Assembly (NCBI GenBank): GCA_964433845.1
Contig: CAYSTA010000003.1
Coordinates: forward strand, 1-64,000
Length of the DNA stretch: 64,000 bases
Direction: 5' to 3'
Origin: MAG-121220-bin8 sp964433845
GTDB taxonomy: Bacteria; Bacteroidota; Bacteroidia; Flavobacteriales; Flavobacteriaceae
Notes under the pieces: generated by a model
Databases searched by the model: none
What the model was told of the DNA's origin: nothing
Seen by the model: the letters and a program-made list of their open reading frames with translations, nothing else
In this document: in pieces, positions 1 through 8,298 of the stretch
Numbering within the stretch: position 1 is the first letter of the stretch
Layout of the letters: every line of letters starts with the position of its first letter
Position numbers and translations under genes: made by a program

Positions 1-2
1 AT

Positions 3-86
3 AGTGACTTTATAAAGGCAACTCACACTATTTACTGTAATAGTAAAAATTCAACCTATATTGAATTGCCCATTGTAGAAAAGTAG
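3..86 (+). CDS. possible 3' end of an unidentified gene
   Basis: An open frame enters from the left edge and ends at a TAG at 84-86; the last residues read ELPIVEK. It points toward the hairpin at 125-160, as a gene end should. Only 27 residues are visible, so no family can be named, and chance openness of this length is quite possible. Confidence 0.3.
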   Translation, partial: SDFIKATHTIYCNSKNSTYIELPIVEK

Positions 87-124
87 CTAATTATTAACAA
101 ACTTATACTTACACTTGTAAAAAC

Positions 125-160
125 AAAACCCTTGTAAATCAATGACTTACAAGGGCTTTT
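125..160 (-). terminator. intrinsic terminator after tRNA-Ser, probably bidirectional
   Basis: CCCTTGTAA (129-137) pairs perfectly with TTACAAGGG (147-155) around a 9-base loop. Read leftward, the stem is followed by a T-rich run (TTTTGTTTT), directly after the tRNA 3' end. Read rightward it is followed by CTTTT, so it may also end the possible gene stopping at 86. Confidence 0.7.
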
Positions 161-161
161 G

Positions 162-246
162 CGGAGGAAGAGGGATTCGAACCCCCGGAGGTGTGACCCT
201 CAACAGTTTTCAAGACTGCCGCATTCGACCACTCTGCCATTCCTCC
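162..246 (-). tRNA. tRNA-Ser (anticodon UGA)
   Basis: Read on the minus strand, GGAGGAA at the 5' end pairs with TTCCTCC at the 3' end to form the acceptor stem. The anticodon loop is CTTGAAA, giving anticodon TGA (plus-strand 210-212). The long variable arm and the T-loop GGTTCGAATCC are present, as expected for class II serine tRNAs. The length is about 85 bases with discriminator G; CCA is not encoded. A strong promoter lies 10 bases upstream and a hairpin terminator directly downstream. Confidence 0.95.
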
Positions 247-255
247 AATGGGATG

Positions 256-286
256 CAAATATATATCCTTTTTTATTCTGTTACAA
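256..286 (-). promoter_or_regulatory. Bacteroidota-type promoter of tRNA-Ser
   Basis: On the minus strand TTG (284-286), a 20-base spacer and TATATTTG (256-263, followed by C) match the Bacteroidota housekeeping promoter TTG-N19-21-TAnnTTTG. Transcription would start near 251, five bases before the mature tRNA. This is one of the two best promoter matches in the window. Confidence 0.7.
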
Positions 287-337
287 TTTTGTTAATTATT
301 AATAAAAAGATAGACTTATTATAACTAAATTAGGACA

Positions 338-1102
338 ATGGAATTGTTTGCTGAATTCTCTTGGGAATATCCTCTTTTAGTATTAGTTGGATTTATTGTT
401 GGTATTATCAACACTATGGCTGGTGGAGGTTCTTTAATTACTTTACCCTTACTTATTTTCTTAGGTCTTCCTCCTTCAGTTGCAAATGGAACTAATAGAA
501 TTGCTATTATGATGACTGCATTTTCAGCTAATATGGGATTTAAAAGCAAAGGTTTAAGCACATATCCTTTTAGTGCATATTTAGGTGTATTTGCTTTAGT
601 TGGATCAGTAATTGGTGCCCATATAGCAATTGATATCGAAGGGGAAGTTTTTAATAAAATTCTTTCCATTATAATGATTTTGGTAGTGTTGATAATAATT
701 TTTAAACCCAGAATCGTTAAATCAACATTAGAAGTTAGAACTACTGGAAAATATTTGATATTTTCTTGTATAGCATTCTTTTTTATTGGAGTTTATGGTG
801 GATTTGTTAATGCTGGAATAGGATTTGTTATAATGTTGTTTTTACATTTCTTTAATAGATTAAATCTATTAGAAGTTAATGCAACAAAGGTTGTAATTGT
901 ATTGGTATATACTCTTGGAGCCTTTATTACATTTGTTTTCAATGATATGGTTGACTGGTCTTACGGTATTTGTTTAGCTATTGGAACCTTAAATGGAGGA
1001 TGGTTTACTAGTAGATGGTCGGTAAAGAAAGGTGAGAATGTTATAAGAATTTTCCTTACTGTAATTGTAGTTTTTATGGCTTTTAAACTTTGGTTCTTTT
1101 AG
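338..1102 (+). CDS. TSUP-family (TauE/SafE-like) membrane permease
   Basis: A 254-residue multi-spanning membrane protein. The N-terminal half carries GGGSLITLP and ANGTNR, typical of the TSUP family (TauE/SafE, DUF81), whose members move sulfite, sulfonates or other small organic anions. A second related segment (GGFVNAGIGF, about residues 152-161) reflects the usual internal duplication. Full length for the family. The substrate cannot be told from sequence. It overlaps the end of the leftward rib gene by 4 bases. Confidence 0.85.
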   Translation: MELFAEFSWEYPLLVLVGFIVGIINTMAGGGSLITLPLLIFLGLPPSVANGTNRIAIMMTAFSANMGFKSKGLSTYPFSAYLGVFALVGSVIGAHIAIDIEGEVFNKILSIIMILVVLIIIFKPRIVKSTLEVRTTGKYLIFSCIAFFFIGVYGGFVNAGIGFVIMLFLHFFNRLNLLEVNATKVVIVLVYTLGAFITFVFNDMVDWSYGICLAIGTLNGGWFTSRWSVKKGENVIRIFLTVIVVFMAFKLWFF

Positions 1103-2232
1103 TATTTAATATATTTTACAATTTCTAAACCATAACCAACCATTCCAACTCTTTTAATTTGAGTGCTATTAGTTAGTAATTCAATCTTTTGTACATTAAG
1201 TTCATGTAATATTTGTGCTCCAATTCCAAAGTCTTTTTCATCCATTATAGGAGGAGGAATTTTAATTTCTCCATTCTTTTGTATTAATTTTAATTCTTTT
1301 AATCTATTCAATACATGATCAGAACTTTGGGGCTGATTTATAAACACGACTAAACCTTTTCCATTAGAATTAATCATGTCAAATACAGAATCTAACTTTT
1401 TATCTTTATAACTAGTAAATGAGCTTAATAAATCATTGTTAGTAATAGATGAATTTATTCTTACCATTACAGGTTCATTTTCTTTCCATTTACCTTTAGA
1501 CAATGCTAAATGAACTTGATCATTATTAGTCTGTTGGAAAGAGTGTAAATTGAATTTTCCAAAACGAGTATTAAATGGAAAACTATCTTTTTTTAAAATT
1601 AAACTGTCATGTTTCATTCTATATGCTATCAAATCTTCAATAGATACAATTTTTAAATCAAGTTTTTTAGAAAGATTAATTAAATCTGGAAGTCTAGCCA
1701 TTGAACCATCTTCTTTCATTATTTCACAAATTACTCCAGCAGGAGAGAATCCAGCCAATCTTGAAAAATCAATTGCAGCTTCTGTATGACCAGTTCTTCT
1801 TAAAACACCACCATCTTTAGCAATTAGAGGAAAAATATGACCAGGTCTTGCTAAATCACTTGATTTAGTCTTTTTATTTACTATTGCCTTGATTGTTTTA
1901 GATCTATCTGAAGCTGATATTCCAGAACTTACACCATTTCCTTTTAAATCAACAGAAACAGTAAAGGCAGTATCCATAGGATCTGTATTATCCATAACCA
2001 TGGGATTTAGGTTCAATTGTTTAGCCCGTTTATAAGTTAATGGCATACAAATTAGTCCCCTACCATATTTAGCCATAAAATTAATTATTTCTGGAGATGC
2101 TAATTCAGCTGCACAAATAAAATCGCCTTCATTTTCTCGATTTTCATCATCAACAACAATAATAACCTTCCCTTTCTTTATATCTTTAATTGCTTCTTGA
2201 ATTGAATTAAGTTTATTCTTGATTAGACTCAT
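1099..2232 (-). CDS. ribB: 3,4-dihydroxy-2-butanone-4-phosphate synthase with degenerate GTP cyclohydrolase II domain (RibB-X type)
   Basis: Riboflavin synthesis. Residues 1-205 form a complete RibB domain that makes 3,4-dihydroxy-2-butanone 4-phosphate from ribulose 5-phosphate: DDENRENEGD at 28-37 and RRTGHTEAA at 145-153 are the acidic metal and active-site segments. Residues 215-377 align with GTP cyclohydrolase II, but the three zinc cysteines correspond to I263, S274 and K276, so this half is unlikely to open GTP. Such inactive halves are known in other RibBA-like proteins (RibBX), and I recall the same substitutions in other flavobacteria. A genuine RibA would have to be encoded elsewhere. 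It has its own promoter at 2248. Confidence 0.9.
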   Translation of the reverse strand: MSLIKNKLNSIQEAIKDIKKGKVIIVVDDENRENEGDFICAAELASPEIINFMAKYGRGLICMPLTYKRAKQLNLNPMVMDNTDPMDTAFTVSVDLKGNGVSSGISASDRSKTIKAIVNKKTKSSDLARPGHIFPLIAKDGGVLRRTGHTEAAIDFSRLAGFSPAGVICEIMKEDGSMARLPDLINLSKKLDLKIVSIEDLIAYRMKHDSLILKKDSFPFNTRFGKFNLHSFQQTNNDQVHLALSKGKWKENEPVMVRINSSITNNDLLSSFTSYKDKKLDSVFDMINSNGKGLVVFINQPQSSDHVLNRLKELKLIQKNGEIKIPPPIMDEKDFGIGAQILHELNVQKIELLTNSTQIKRVGMVGYGLEIVKYIKY

Positions 2233-2247
2233 TTAATATGATTTATG

Positions 2248-2255
2248 CAAAGATA
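2248..2255 (-). promoter_or_regulatory. -7 element for ribB
   Basis: TATCTTTG followed by C on the minus strand is an exact TAnnTTTG(C) match. Transcription would start near 2243, about 11 bases before the ATG. No TTG is seen at the -33 position. It separates ribB from the lptF/lolA/ftsK group. Confidence 0.5.
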
Positions 2256-2262
2256 CGTTGGT

Positions 2263-3714
2263 TTATACTTTTTTTCTTAAAAACATTTTATTAAAGGCTA
2301 GCCTAAAAGGATTTAATAAATTATCTAAATTAAAGATTGCTTTGTCAGCTGAAGCTCTCCAAATTAAATAAATTCCTAGTGGAAGCATTATTATATTTGG
2401 AACCCAACTTCCTAACATTGCATCAATACTACCATCCTCTGCAGCATTTCTAGTAAAAGTTCCTATAAAATTATATGCTAGAAATAAGGTTAATGAAATA
2501 ACCATAGGTAATCCAAATCCTCCTTTACGAATTAGTGCTCCAAGAGGAGCGCCTACAAAAAATAATATAATTGAGGTTAAAGCAAATGCATATTTATCAA
2601 AAAGGTTTGACTTATGAAGATTTATAATTTTTTCTTTTATAAAGAATGTGTTCTTTTGATTACTTAAAACCTGTTTCTGACTACTTAAGTTATCTAATGA
2701 AGAATTAACTATTGAAACTTGTATGTCTTTAGGATAGTCGCTTAAATGAATTTTGTAGTTAGTATAAAGGTTTTTATCGATTTTTTTCTTATTCATTCTT
2801 ACATTTCTTGTGAAGTTTGTAATTCCAGTTCTAGTATAAAAGCTTTTTCCAAAATTCGAATATCTAAATGCTAGTTTTTTAGATAAAGAATCTATACTAT
2901 ATTTCAATTGTGAAATATTCTGCATTCTATATGTGTTATTGTATTTTTCTTCTCCAAAGTCAACTTGATTAAAATCACTAAGGTCAATATTTATTATATA
3001 TTTCTCAAAAGAAACATAGGTATGGGGTTTTACTTGTTTGTCAGAAGGTTTTTGATTTTCAATTTCTTCATATCTATTACCGTTTTTTAAAACTAATTGT
3101 AAGATTTCATCAGAATCGGTATTAATTAGCTTTCCTTCTTCTGCTTTTATTACAATTAAATTTTTTGAATTGTAGGTGTTCTTGTGAATAATTACATCTT
3201 TTAATAGATTATTATCCGGACCATATTTTTCAGCAACTTTTATATTCATTGTATTAATATCATTAAAAACACCTTCTGTTATCGCTAATGCTGGTTTTAG
3301 CTTTGCAAGGTTCTTTCTAAGATTATATGATTTAAATTCTGCATATGGTATTAATGTATTTGCTATGAAAAACATTCCAACACATAGCAATAGATTAAAA
3401 AGGATTAGACTTCTCATGGATGTAAAAAGAGATATTCCAGAAGATTTAATTGCTGCCAATTCATAATTTTCAGATAAATTTCCAAAAGTCATTATAGATG
3501 CTAATAAAACAGTAAGCGGTAAAACAAGGGGGAGGAGTTTGGGTGAATAATACAATAGAAATTTAAAAATAATTTCAAAATCTACTTCTTTTCCAGCTAG
3601 ATCATCAATAAAAACCCAAATAATTTGAATCAAAAAAATAAGCATCAATATTATAAAGAAACTAAAGAATATTTTTAGGTATGATGTTAATATATATTTG
3701 TCAATGATTTTCAT
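2263..3714 (-). CDS. LptF/LptG (YjgP/YjgQ) family permease
   Basis: Inner-membrane permease of the lipopolysaccharide export ABC transporter, which extracts LPS for transport to the outer membrane. 483 residues: three membrane segments near 12-34, 50-74 and 98-122, a conserved cytoplasmic ELAAIKSSGIS stretch after the second, a long periplasmic domain (about 125-370), then three further segments up to about 450. The periplasmic domain is larger than in E. coli LptF/G (about 360 residues in total). It follows lolA with a 2-base gap, so the two are probably co-transcribed. LptF and LptG cannot be told apart here. Confidence 0.88.
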   Translation of the reverse strand: MKIIDKYILTSYLKIFFSFFIILMLIFLIQIIWVFIDDLAGKEVDFEIIFKFLLYYSPKLLPLVLPLTVLLASIMTFGNLSENYELAAIKSSGISLFTSMRSLILFNLLLCVGMFFIANTLIPYAEFKSYNLRKNLAKLKPALAITEGVFNDINTMNIKVAEKYGPDNNLLKDVIIHKNTYNSKNLIVIKAEEGKLINTDSDEILQLVLKNGNRYEEIENQKPSDKQVKPHTYVSFEKYIINIDLSDFNQVDFGEEKYNNTYRMQNISQLKYSIDSLSKKLAFRYSNFGKSFYTRTGITNFTRNVRMNKKKIDKNLYTNYKIHLSDYPKDIQVSIVNSSLDNLSSQKQVLSNQKNTFFIKEKIINLHKSNLFDKYAFALTSIILFFVGAPLGALIRKGGFGLPMVISLTLFLAYNFIGTFTRNAAEDGSIDAMLGSWVPNIIMLPLGIYLIWRASADKAIFNLDNLLNPFRLAFNKMFLRKKV

Positions 3715-3716
3715 TC

Positions 3717-4343
3717 CTATATATCTTCAATGTAATAGTCCTTATAATTATCTCTATTAAAAATAAATTTATCTTCATCAATTTTTACATTGTAGATAAT
3801 AGAATTTACTTTTAAAATAGTTTTTGTTTGATTTTTTCCTATTTCAATTAATTTAGATATATCATTATTAATTGTATTTATTCCCAGAATCAAATGACTT
3901 ATTTCACTATCTGAATTAATTGGTATTAATTTTACATATTGAATTATAGGGTCTGGATCAATTTTTAAGTCATATGATTTTATATAATAACCTTTTCTAT
4001 AAAAACTTAATAATTTTGAAGGAGGAATTGTTTGGGAGTTTTCTTTAGAAATTTCAGAAATCATTATTTCTTCATTTTCAGGAACAATAGTATAAATGTA
4101 ATCAGAATCACATATCTGTATAATTCCCATAAAATCTAAATAATATTTTTCTTTACTAATTAGCGCACTTCCATTTGAATTTATTTCTTCTTCATCTATT
4201 TTATATGTAAAATTGATTGAATAAGTGTTTGACGAGTCAATTTTTTTAGAGACTCTATCTAATAACTTTTCTGCTTTTGGGTCATTTTGAGAAAAAATGT
4301 TGCCAAAAAATAGTAGTAAAACTATTACGATATAATTTTTCAT
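3717..4343 (-). CDS. lolA: LolA-like outer-membrane lipoprotein carrier
   Basis: A 208-residue periplasmic protein with a signal peptide (about residues 1-18, ending FSQ). The alternating strand pattern and the motif around YYLDFMGIIQICDSD resemble LolA-like carriers that shuttle lipoproteins from the inner to the outer membrane. Its ATG overlaps the ftsK stop by one base (TAATG), which implies translational coupling. The neighbouring LptF/G permease places it in an envelope-assembly operon. Divergent at sequence level, but length, signal and context agree. Confidence 0.8.
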   Translation of the reverse strand: MKNYIVIVLLLFFGNIFSQNDPKAEKLLDRVSKKIDSSNTYSINFTYKIDEEEINSNGSALISKEKYYLDFMGIIQICDSDYIYTIVPENEEIMISEISKENSQTIPPSKLLSFYRKGYYIKSYDLKIDPDPIIQYVKLIPINSDSEISHLILGINTINNDISKLIEIGKNQTKTILKVNSIIYNVKIDEDKFIFNRDNYKDYYIEDI

Positions 4344-6703
4344 TAAGTATTCTTTTCATTTTCTAAAAAAGCATTTAATGATGCTATATCTGAAATAAGA
4401 ACATCTCTAGCTCTGCTTCCTTCAAATGGTCCAACTATTCCAGCAGCTTCTAATTGATCAATTATCCTGCCAGCTCTATTATAGCCTAATTTCATTTTTC
4501 GTTGAAGAAGTGATGCAGAACCTTGTTGAGCAATTACAATTACCTCAGCTGCTTCCTTAAATAAAACATCCCTATCCTCAATATTGTTATCCATTGAAGT
4601 TCCGCTTTCTTCCCCAATATATTCAGGTAAAATATGTGCACTTGCATATGCCTTTTGTGAGCCAATATATTCAGTTATTTTATGTATTTCAGGAGTATCA
4701 ACAAAGGCACATTGAATTCTAACAAGATCATTGCCTTGTGTATATAACATATCTCCTCTACCAATTAGCTGATCTGCACCTCCACTATCTAATATAGTTC
4801 TGGAATCTATTTTAGAAGTAACTCTAAAAGCTATTCTTGCTGGAAAATTTGCTTTGATTATTCCAGTAATTACATTTACTGAAGGTCTCTGTGTTGCAAT
4901 GATTAAATGAATTCCAACAGCTCTAGCTAATTGTGCTAGTCGTGCTATAGGCGTTTCCACCTCTTTTCCAGTTGTCATTATTAAATCTGCAAATTCATCG
5001 ATTATTAAAACTATATATGGAAGAAAAACATTTCCAGACTCAGGATTAAGTTTCCTCTGTTTAAACTTTGCATTATATTCTTTAATATTTCTACACATTG
5101 CATTTTTAAGCATTTCATATCTATTATCCATTTCAATACATAATGAATTCAGAGTTTTTATTACCGCTTTGTTATCGGTTATGATAGCCTCTTCAGTATC
5201 GGGAAGTTTTGCAAGATAATGTCGTTCAATTTTATTAAATAATGTTAACTCTACTTTCTTGGGGTCAACAAGAACAAATTTAACCTCAGAGGGATGTTTC
5301 TTATAAATTAAAGAAGTTAAGACTGCATTAAGTCCAACGGATTTACCCTGACCTGTAGCACCAGCCATTAATAAATGTGGCATTTTGGTAAGATCAACAA
5401 TATAAGTTTCATTGCTAATTGTTTTTCCTAAGGCTAAAGGAAGCTCCATTTCTGCTTCTTGATAGTTTTTCGATGAAATAACAGATTTCATAGAAACAAT
5501 CGATGGATTCTTATTTGGAACTTCTATTCCAATTGTGCCTTTTCCAGGAATGGGTGCAATTATTCTTATTCCTAAAGCCGAAAGAGATAAAGCTATATCA
5601 TCCTCCAGATTCTTAATTTTAGAAATTCTTATACCAGCTTCAGGAACTATTTCATATAAAGTTACTGTAGGTCCAATAGTAGCTTTTATTTGATCAATAC
5701 CAATCTTATAATTTCCAAGTGTATCAATTATTTTTTCTTTATTCTCTTCAAGTTCTTCTTCATTTATTGTAATAACACCTCCATTATCATATTCTTTTAA
5801 AAGATCAACAGATGGAGGTTTGAAGTTCTTTAGCTCTAATGTTTGGTCATATTCACCATATTTTTTTACCAAATTTTTAGCTATCAAATCTTCATCTAAT
5901 ACTTCTTCTTCTATATTTTCTTTAATTTCAATTTTAATATCATCTGGTTTATTACTTTTAGTTTTTTTATCAGACTTATTTATTGAAGAAAAGTTTTCTA
6001 TAGTTGGTTTCAAATCCTTGTTCAATTTTACACTAGATTCAGTTTCTGATTCTTTTTTTTCATTTTCTTTTTTGTCAAAATCATCAAACTTGGATTCATT
6101 ATTTGGAAAAGTTTCATCTTTTTCACTATTAGCTTTAAATTTTTCTTTAATCCATTTATAAATTTTTTCTGGAGTAAGTTTAATTTTTAAAACAATAAAT
6201 GAAACAAAACCAAATATTAATATTAACAATACTCCAATATCTCCAGTATAAATTGCTATAAAATCGGTTATTTCAAGGCCAATTGCACCACCTAGCATTT
6301 GATTAGTAAAGAAATATCCAAAAAATAAAGAAAACCAAATAATAATTAAAATACCCCAAATCCATTTTCCAAAAAGTTTTTTAGAGTTTGCTCCGACAAA
6401 ATATGAAAGCCCTGAAATAAACAATAAAAAAGAAAAAATATATGAAGACAATCCAAACATTTTATACATAAGAAAATGACTGATTTGTGCACCAAATTTC
6501 TTTGCAATATTTACAGTTTCAGCATCACGATCAAAAAAACTATCTAGTTCTGATTGATCTGTTCTCCAAGTATTAAAATATGATGTTAAAGAGGCAAAAA
6601 TTATAATTGAAAGTAGTATTAAGAATACACCAAGCATTATCTGTTGGCCTCTACTAAGTTTAAATAATTTTTTAGTTTTTTCTTTGTTATCAGTTTTAGC
6701 CAT
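4343..6703 (-). CDS. ftsK: DNA translocase FtsK/SpoIIIE
   Basis: Division-site DNA pump that clears chromosome termini from the septum. 786 residues: four N-terminal membrane segments (about 22-43, 82-104, 114-133, 156-175), a lysine- and acid-rich linker (about 180-285), then the RecA-like motor with Walker A GATGQGKS and Walker B VLIIDEFADL. A C-terminal winged-helix gamma domain (LLQRKMKLGYNRAGRIIDQL) reads KOPS-type polarity sequences. First gene of an operon with lolA and lptF/G. Confidence 0.95.
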   Translation of the reverse strand: MAKTDNKEKTKKLFKLSRGQQIMLGVFLILLSIIIFASLTSYFNTWRTDQSELDSFFDRDAETVNIAKKFGAQISHFLMYKMFGLSSYIFSFLLFISGLSYFVGANSKKLFGKWIWGILIIIWFSLFFGYFFTNQMLGGAIGLEITDFIAIYTGDIGVLLILIFGFVSFIVLKIKLTPEKIYKWIKEKFKANSEKDETFPNNESKFDDFDKKENEKKESETESSVKLNKDLKPTIENFSSINKSDKKTKSNKPDDIKIEIKENIEEEVLDEDLIAKNLVKKYGEYDQTLELKNFKPPSVDLLKEYDNGGVITINEEELEENKEKIIDTLGNYKIGIDQIKATIGPTVTLYEIVPEAGIRISKIKNLEDDIALSLSALGIRIIAPIPGKGTIGIEVPNKNPSIVSMKSVISSKNYQEAEMELPLALGKTISNETYIVDLTKMPHLLMAGATGQGKSVGLNAVLTSLIYKKHPSEVKFVLVDPKKVELTLFNKIERHYLAKLPDTEEAIITDNKAVIKTLNSLCIEMDNRYEMLKNAMCRNIKEYNAKFKQRKLNPESGNVFLPYIVLIIDEFADLIMTTGKEVETPIARLAQLARAVGIHLIIATQRPSVNVITGIIKANFPARIAFRVTSKIDSRTILDSGGADQLIGRGDMLYTQGNDLVRIQCAFVDTPEIHKITEYIGSQKAYASAHILPEYIGEESGTSMDNNIEDRDVLFKEAAEVIVIAQQGSASLLQRKMKLGYNRAGRIIDQLEAAGIVGPFEGSRARDVLISDIASLNAFLENEKNT

Positions 6704-6716
6704 AGGAAGTGTATAG

Positions 6717-6724
6717 CAAAAGTA
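6717..6724 (-). promoter_or_regulatory. -7 element for the ftsK operon
   Basis: TACTTTTG followed by C on the minus strand fits TAnnTTTG(C). It lies in the 41-base gap between nhaC and ftsK and predicts a start near 6712, about 9 bases before the ATG. No clear TTG is present at -33. Confidence 0.5.
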
Positions 6725-6744
6725 AAGATTTATAATTAATAATT

Positions 6745-8187
6745 TTAAATCTTATTTTTTAGTTTTTTTATCTTAATATTAAATGCTGCAATAAATAATG
6801 TCATAAATGGACTAAGCCAATTAAATATTGCATAAATAAAATAATCGGCTACACTAACTCCTAAAATGCCAGACTGATATGCTCCACATGTATTCCATGG
6901 TATTAAAACTGATGTAACTGTACCTGAATCTTCAAGAGTTCTACTTAAATTTTCGGGAGCCAAGCCTTTATCTTCATATGCTTTTGAAAACATTTTACCT
7001 GGAATTACAATAGATAAATATTGATCTGAAGCAGTTAAGTTTAGGGCTAAACAACTACCGACTGTACTAGCAAAAATAGAGAATGTGGATTTCCCTAATT
7101 CAAGTAGAGAAGAGCTTATTTTTTTCAATGCTCCAATTGCCTCCATTATACCTCCAAAAACCATGGCACATATCACTAACCATATAGTATCTAACATTCC
7201 TTTCATTCCTCCACTGTTAAACAAGTCATTTAAAAGAGGGTCCCCCGAATCAATAGAGGTTTCTATAGTTATAGCATTTAATACAGCTTGATAGGCACCA
7301 CTAAAACTTAATTCTGAATTACCTGAAATTTGATTAATAATTGAAGATTGGAAGATAACTGCAAATATTCCTCCTAAGACTGTTCCAATAAATAATGCAA
7401 TTAAAGGAGGGGTATTTTTAAAAATCATAAATATCACTATTAAAGGAACTATAAAAAGTATCGGGGAAATATTAAAGGTTTTATTAATAGTATTTAAAAG
7501 TGGTTGATGATCAGTAGATCCAGATGATAGTATAAAAAAATTAAGGATTGATAATACAATTAAAGTTATAATTATTGTAGGTACAGTTGTTATAGTTAAA
7601 TATTTAATATGTGTAAAAAGATCAGATCCAGAAACAGCTGGGGCTAAATTTGTAGTATCACTTAATGGAGACAATTTATCGCCAAAATAAGCTCCAGAAA
7701 TAACAGCTCCAGCAACCATTCCTACCGGAATATCAATAGCTCTTCCAATTCCAATTAATGCAATACCTACAGTGGCAGAAGTTGTCCAGCTACTTCCAGT
7801 TGAAATAGAAATTATTGCACATATTATCAAACAAGATGGAAGAAAAACAGAAGGATGTAGAACTTGTAGTCCATAATAGATCATCGTTGGAATAATTCCA
7901 CTAATTAACCATGTTCCTGATAAAGCTCCAACAAATAACAAAATTAATATTGCTCCTGTAATAGACTTTAAATTTGAGGAAACAGCATCAATCATGGATT
8001 TGAATAAAACTCCTTTATTTAATCCAAGTGTAATTGCTATGGCTGCTCCTAACAATAATATAAATTGATTTGATCCATTCATAGCAGAATCTCCATATAC
8101 ATAAACATTGTATGCTAGGAGAAGTATTAAAATAAATACGGGAAAAAGTGATTCTTTTAGAGAAAGAAGATTTTCTTTATTTTTCAA
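6745..8187 (-). CDS. nhaC: NhaC-family Na+/H+ antiporter
   Basis: A 480-residue polytopic inner-membrane protein. GSSWTTSATVG and SGAYFGDKLSPLSDTTNLAP are signatures of NhaC-type antiporters, which exchange sodium for protons; relatives transport malate/lactate or arginine/ornithine, so the substrate is inferred. The start is a TTG (8185-8187); the next in-frame ATG would remove the first membrane segment. A short ATG just upstream is out of frame. Divergent from lpd across 111 bases. Confidence 0.88.
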   Translation of the reverse strand: MKNKENLLSLKESLFPVFILILLLAYNVYVYGDSAMNGSNQFILLLGAAIAITLGLNKGVLFKSMIDAVSSNLKSITGAILILLFVGALSGTWLISGIIPTMIYYGLQVLHPSVFLPSCLIICAIISISTGSSWTTSATVGIALIGIGRAIDIPVGMVAGAVISGAYFGDKLSPLSDTTNLAPAVSGSDLFTHIKYLTITTVPTIIITLIVLSILNFFILSSGSTDHQPLLNTINKTFNISPILFIVPLIVIFMIFKNTPPLIALFIGTVLGGIFAVIFQSSIINQISGNSELSFSGAYQAVLNAITIETSIDSGDPLLNDLFNSGGMKGMLDTIWLVICAMVFGGIMEAIGALKKISSSLLELGKSTFSIFASTVGSCLALNLTASDQYLSIVIPGKMFSKAYEDKGLAPENLSRTLEDSGTVTSVLIPWNTCGAYQSGILGVSVADYFIYAIFNWLSPFMTLFIAAFNIKIKKLKNKI

Positions 8188-8224
8188 CTACACATATAAT
8201 TTATTCTTTGCTAATATATAATTT

Positions 8225-8255
8225 ACTTATATATTATATCAAATTTTATATAAGT
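8225..8255. repeat. 9-bp inverted repeat between nhaC and lpd
   Basis: ACTTATATA (8225-8233) is matched by TATATAAGT (8247-8255) around 13 bases in the 111-base divergent spacer. No T-run follows, so it is not a typical terminator. It could be an operator for either gene, or chance in AT-rich DNA. Confidence 0.3.
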
Positions 8256-8283
8256 CATTTACTTAAATAAATCAAAACATTTG

Positions 8284-8291
8284 TATTTTTG
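8284..8291 (+). promoter_or_regulatory. -7 element for lpd
   Basis: TATTTTTG matches TAnnTTTG and predicts a start near 8296, only 3 bases before the first ATG (8299) and 6 before the second (8302). The surrounding 19 bases from 8281 recur in front of the oxidoreductase gene at 29513. Confidence 0.5.
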
Positions 8292-8298
8292 AAAAAAA

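Noticed and set aside
142..324. 60-residue frame across the tRNA gene
   Set aside because: It reads through the tRNA-Ser antisense strand and its promoter; it is a by-product of these.
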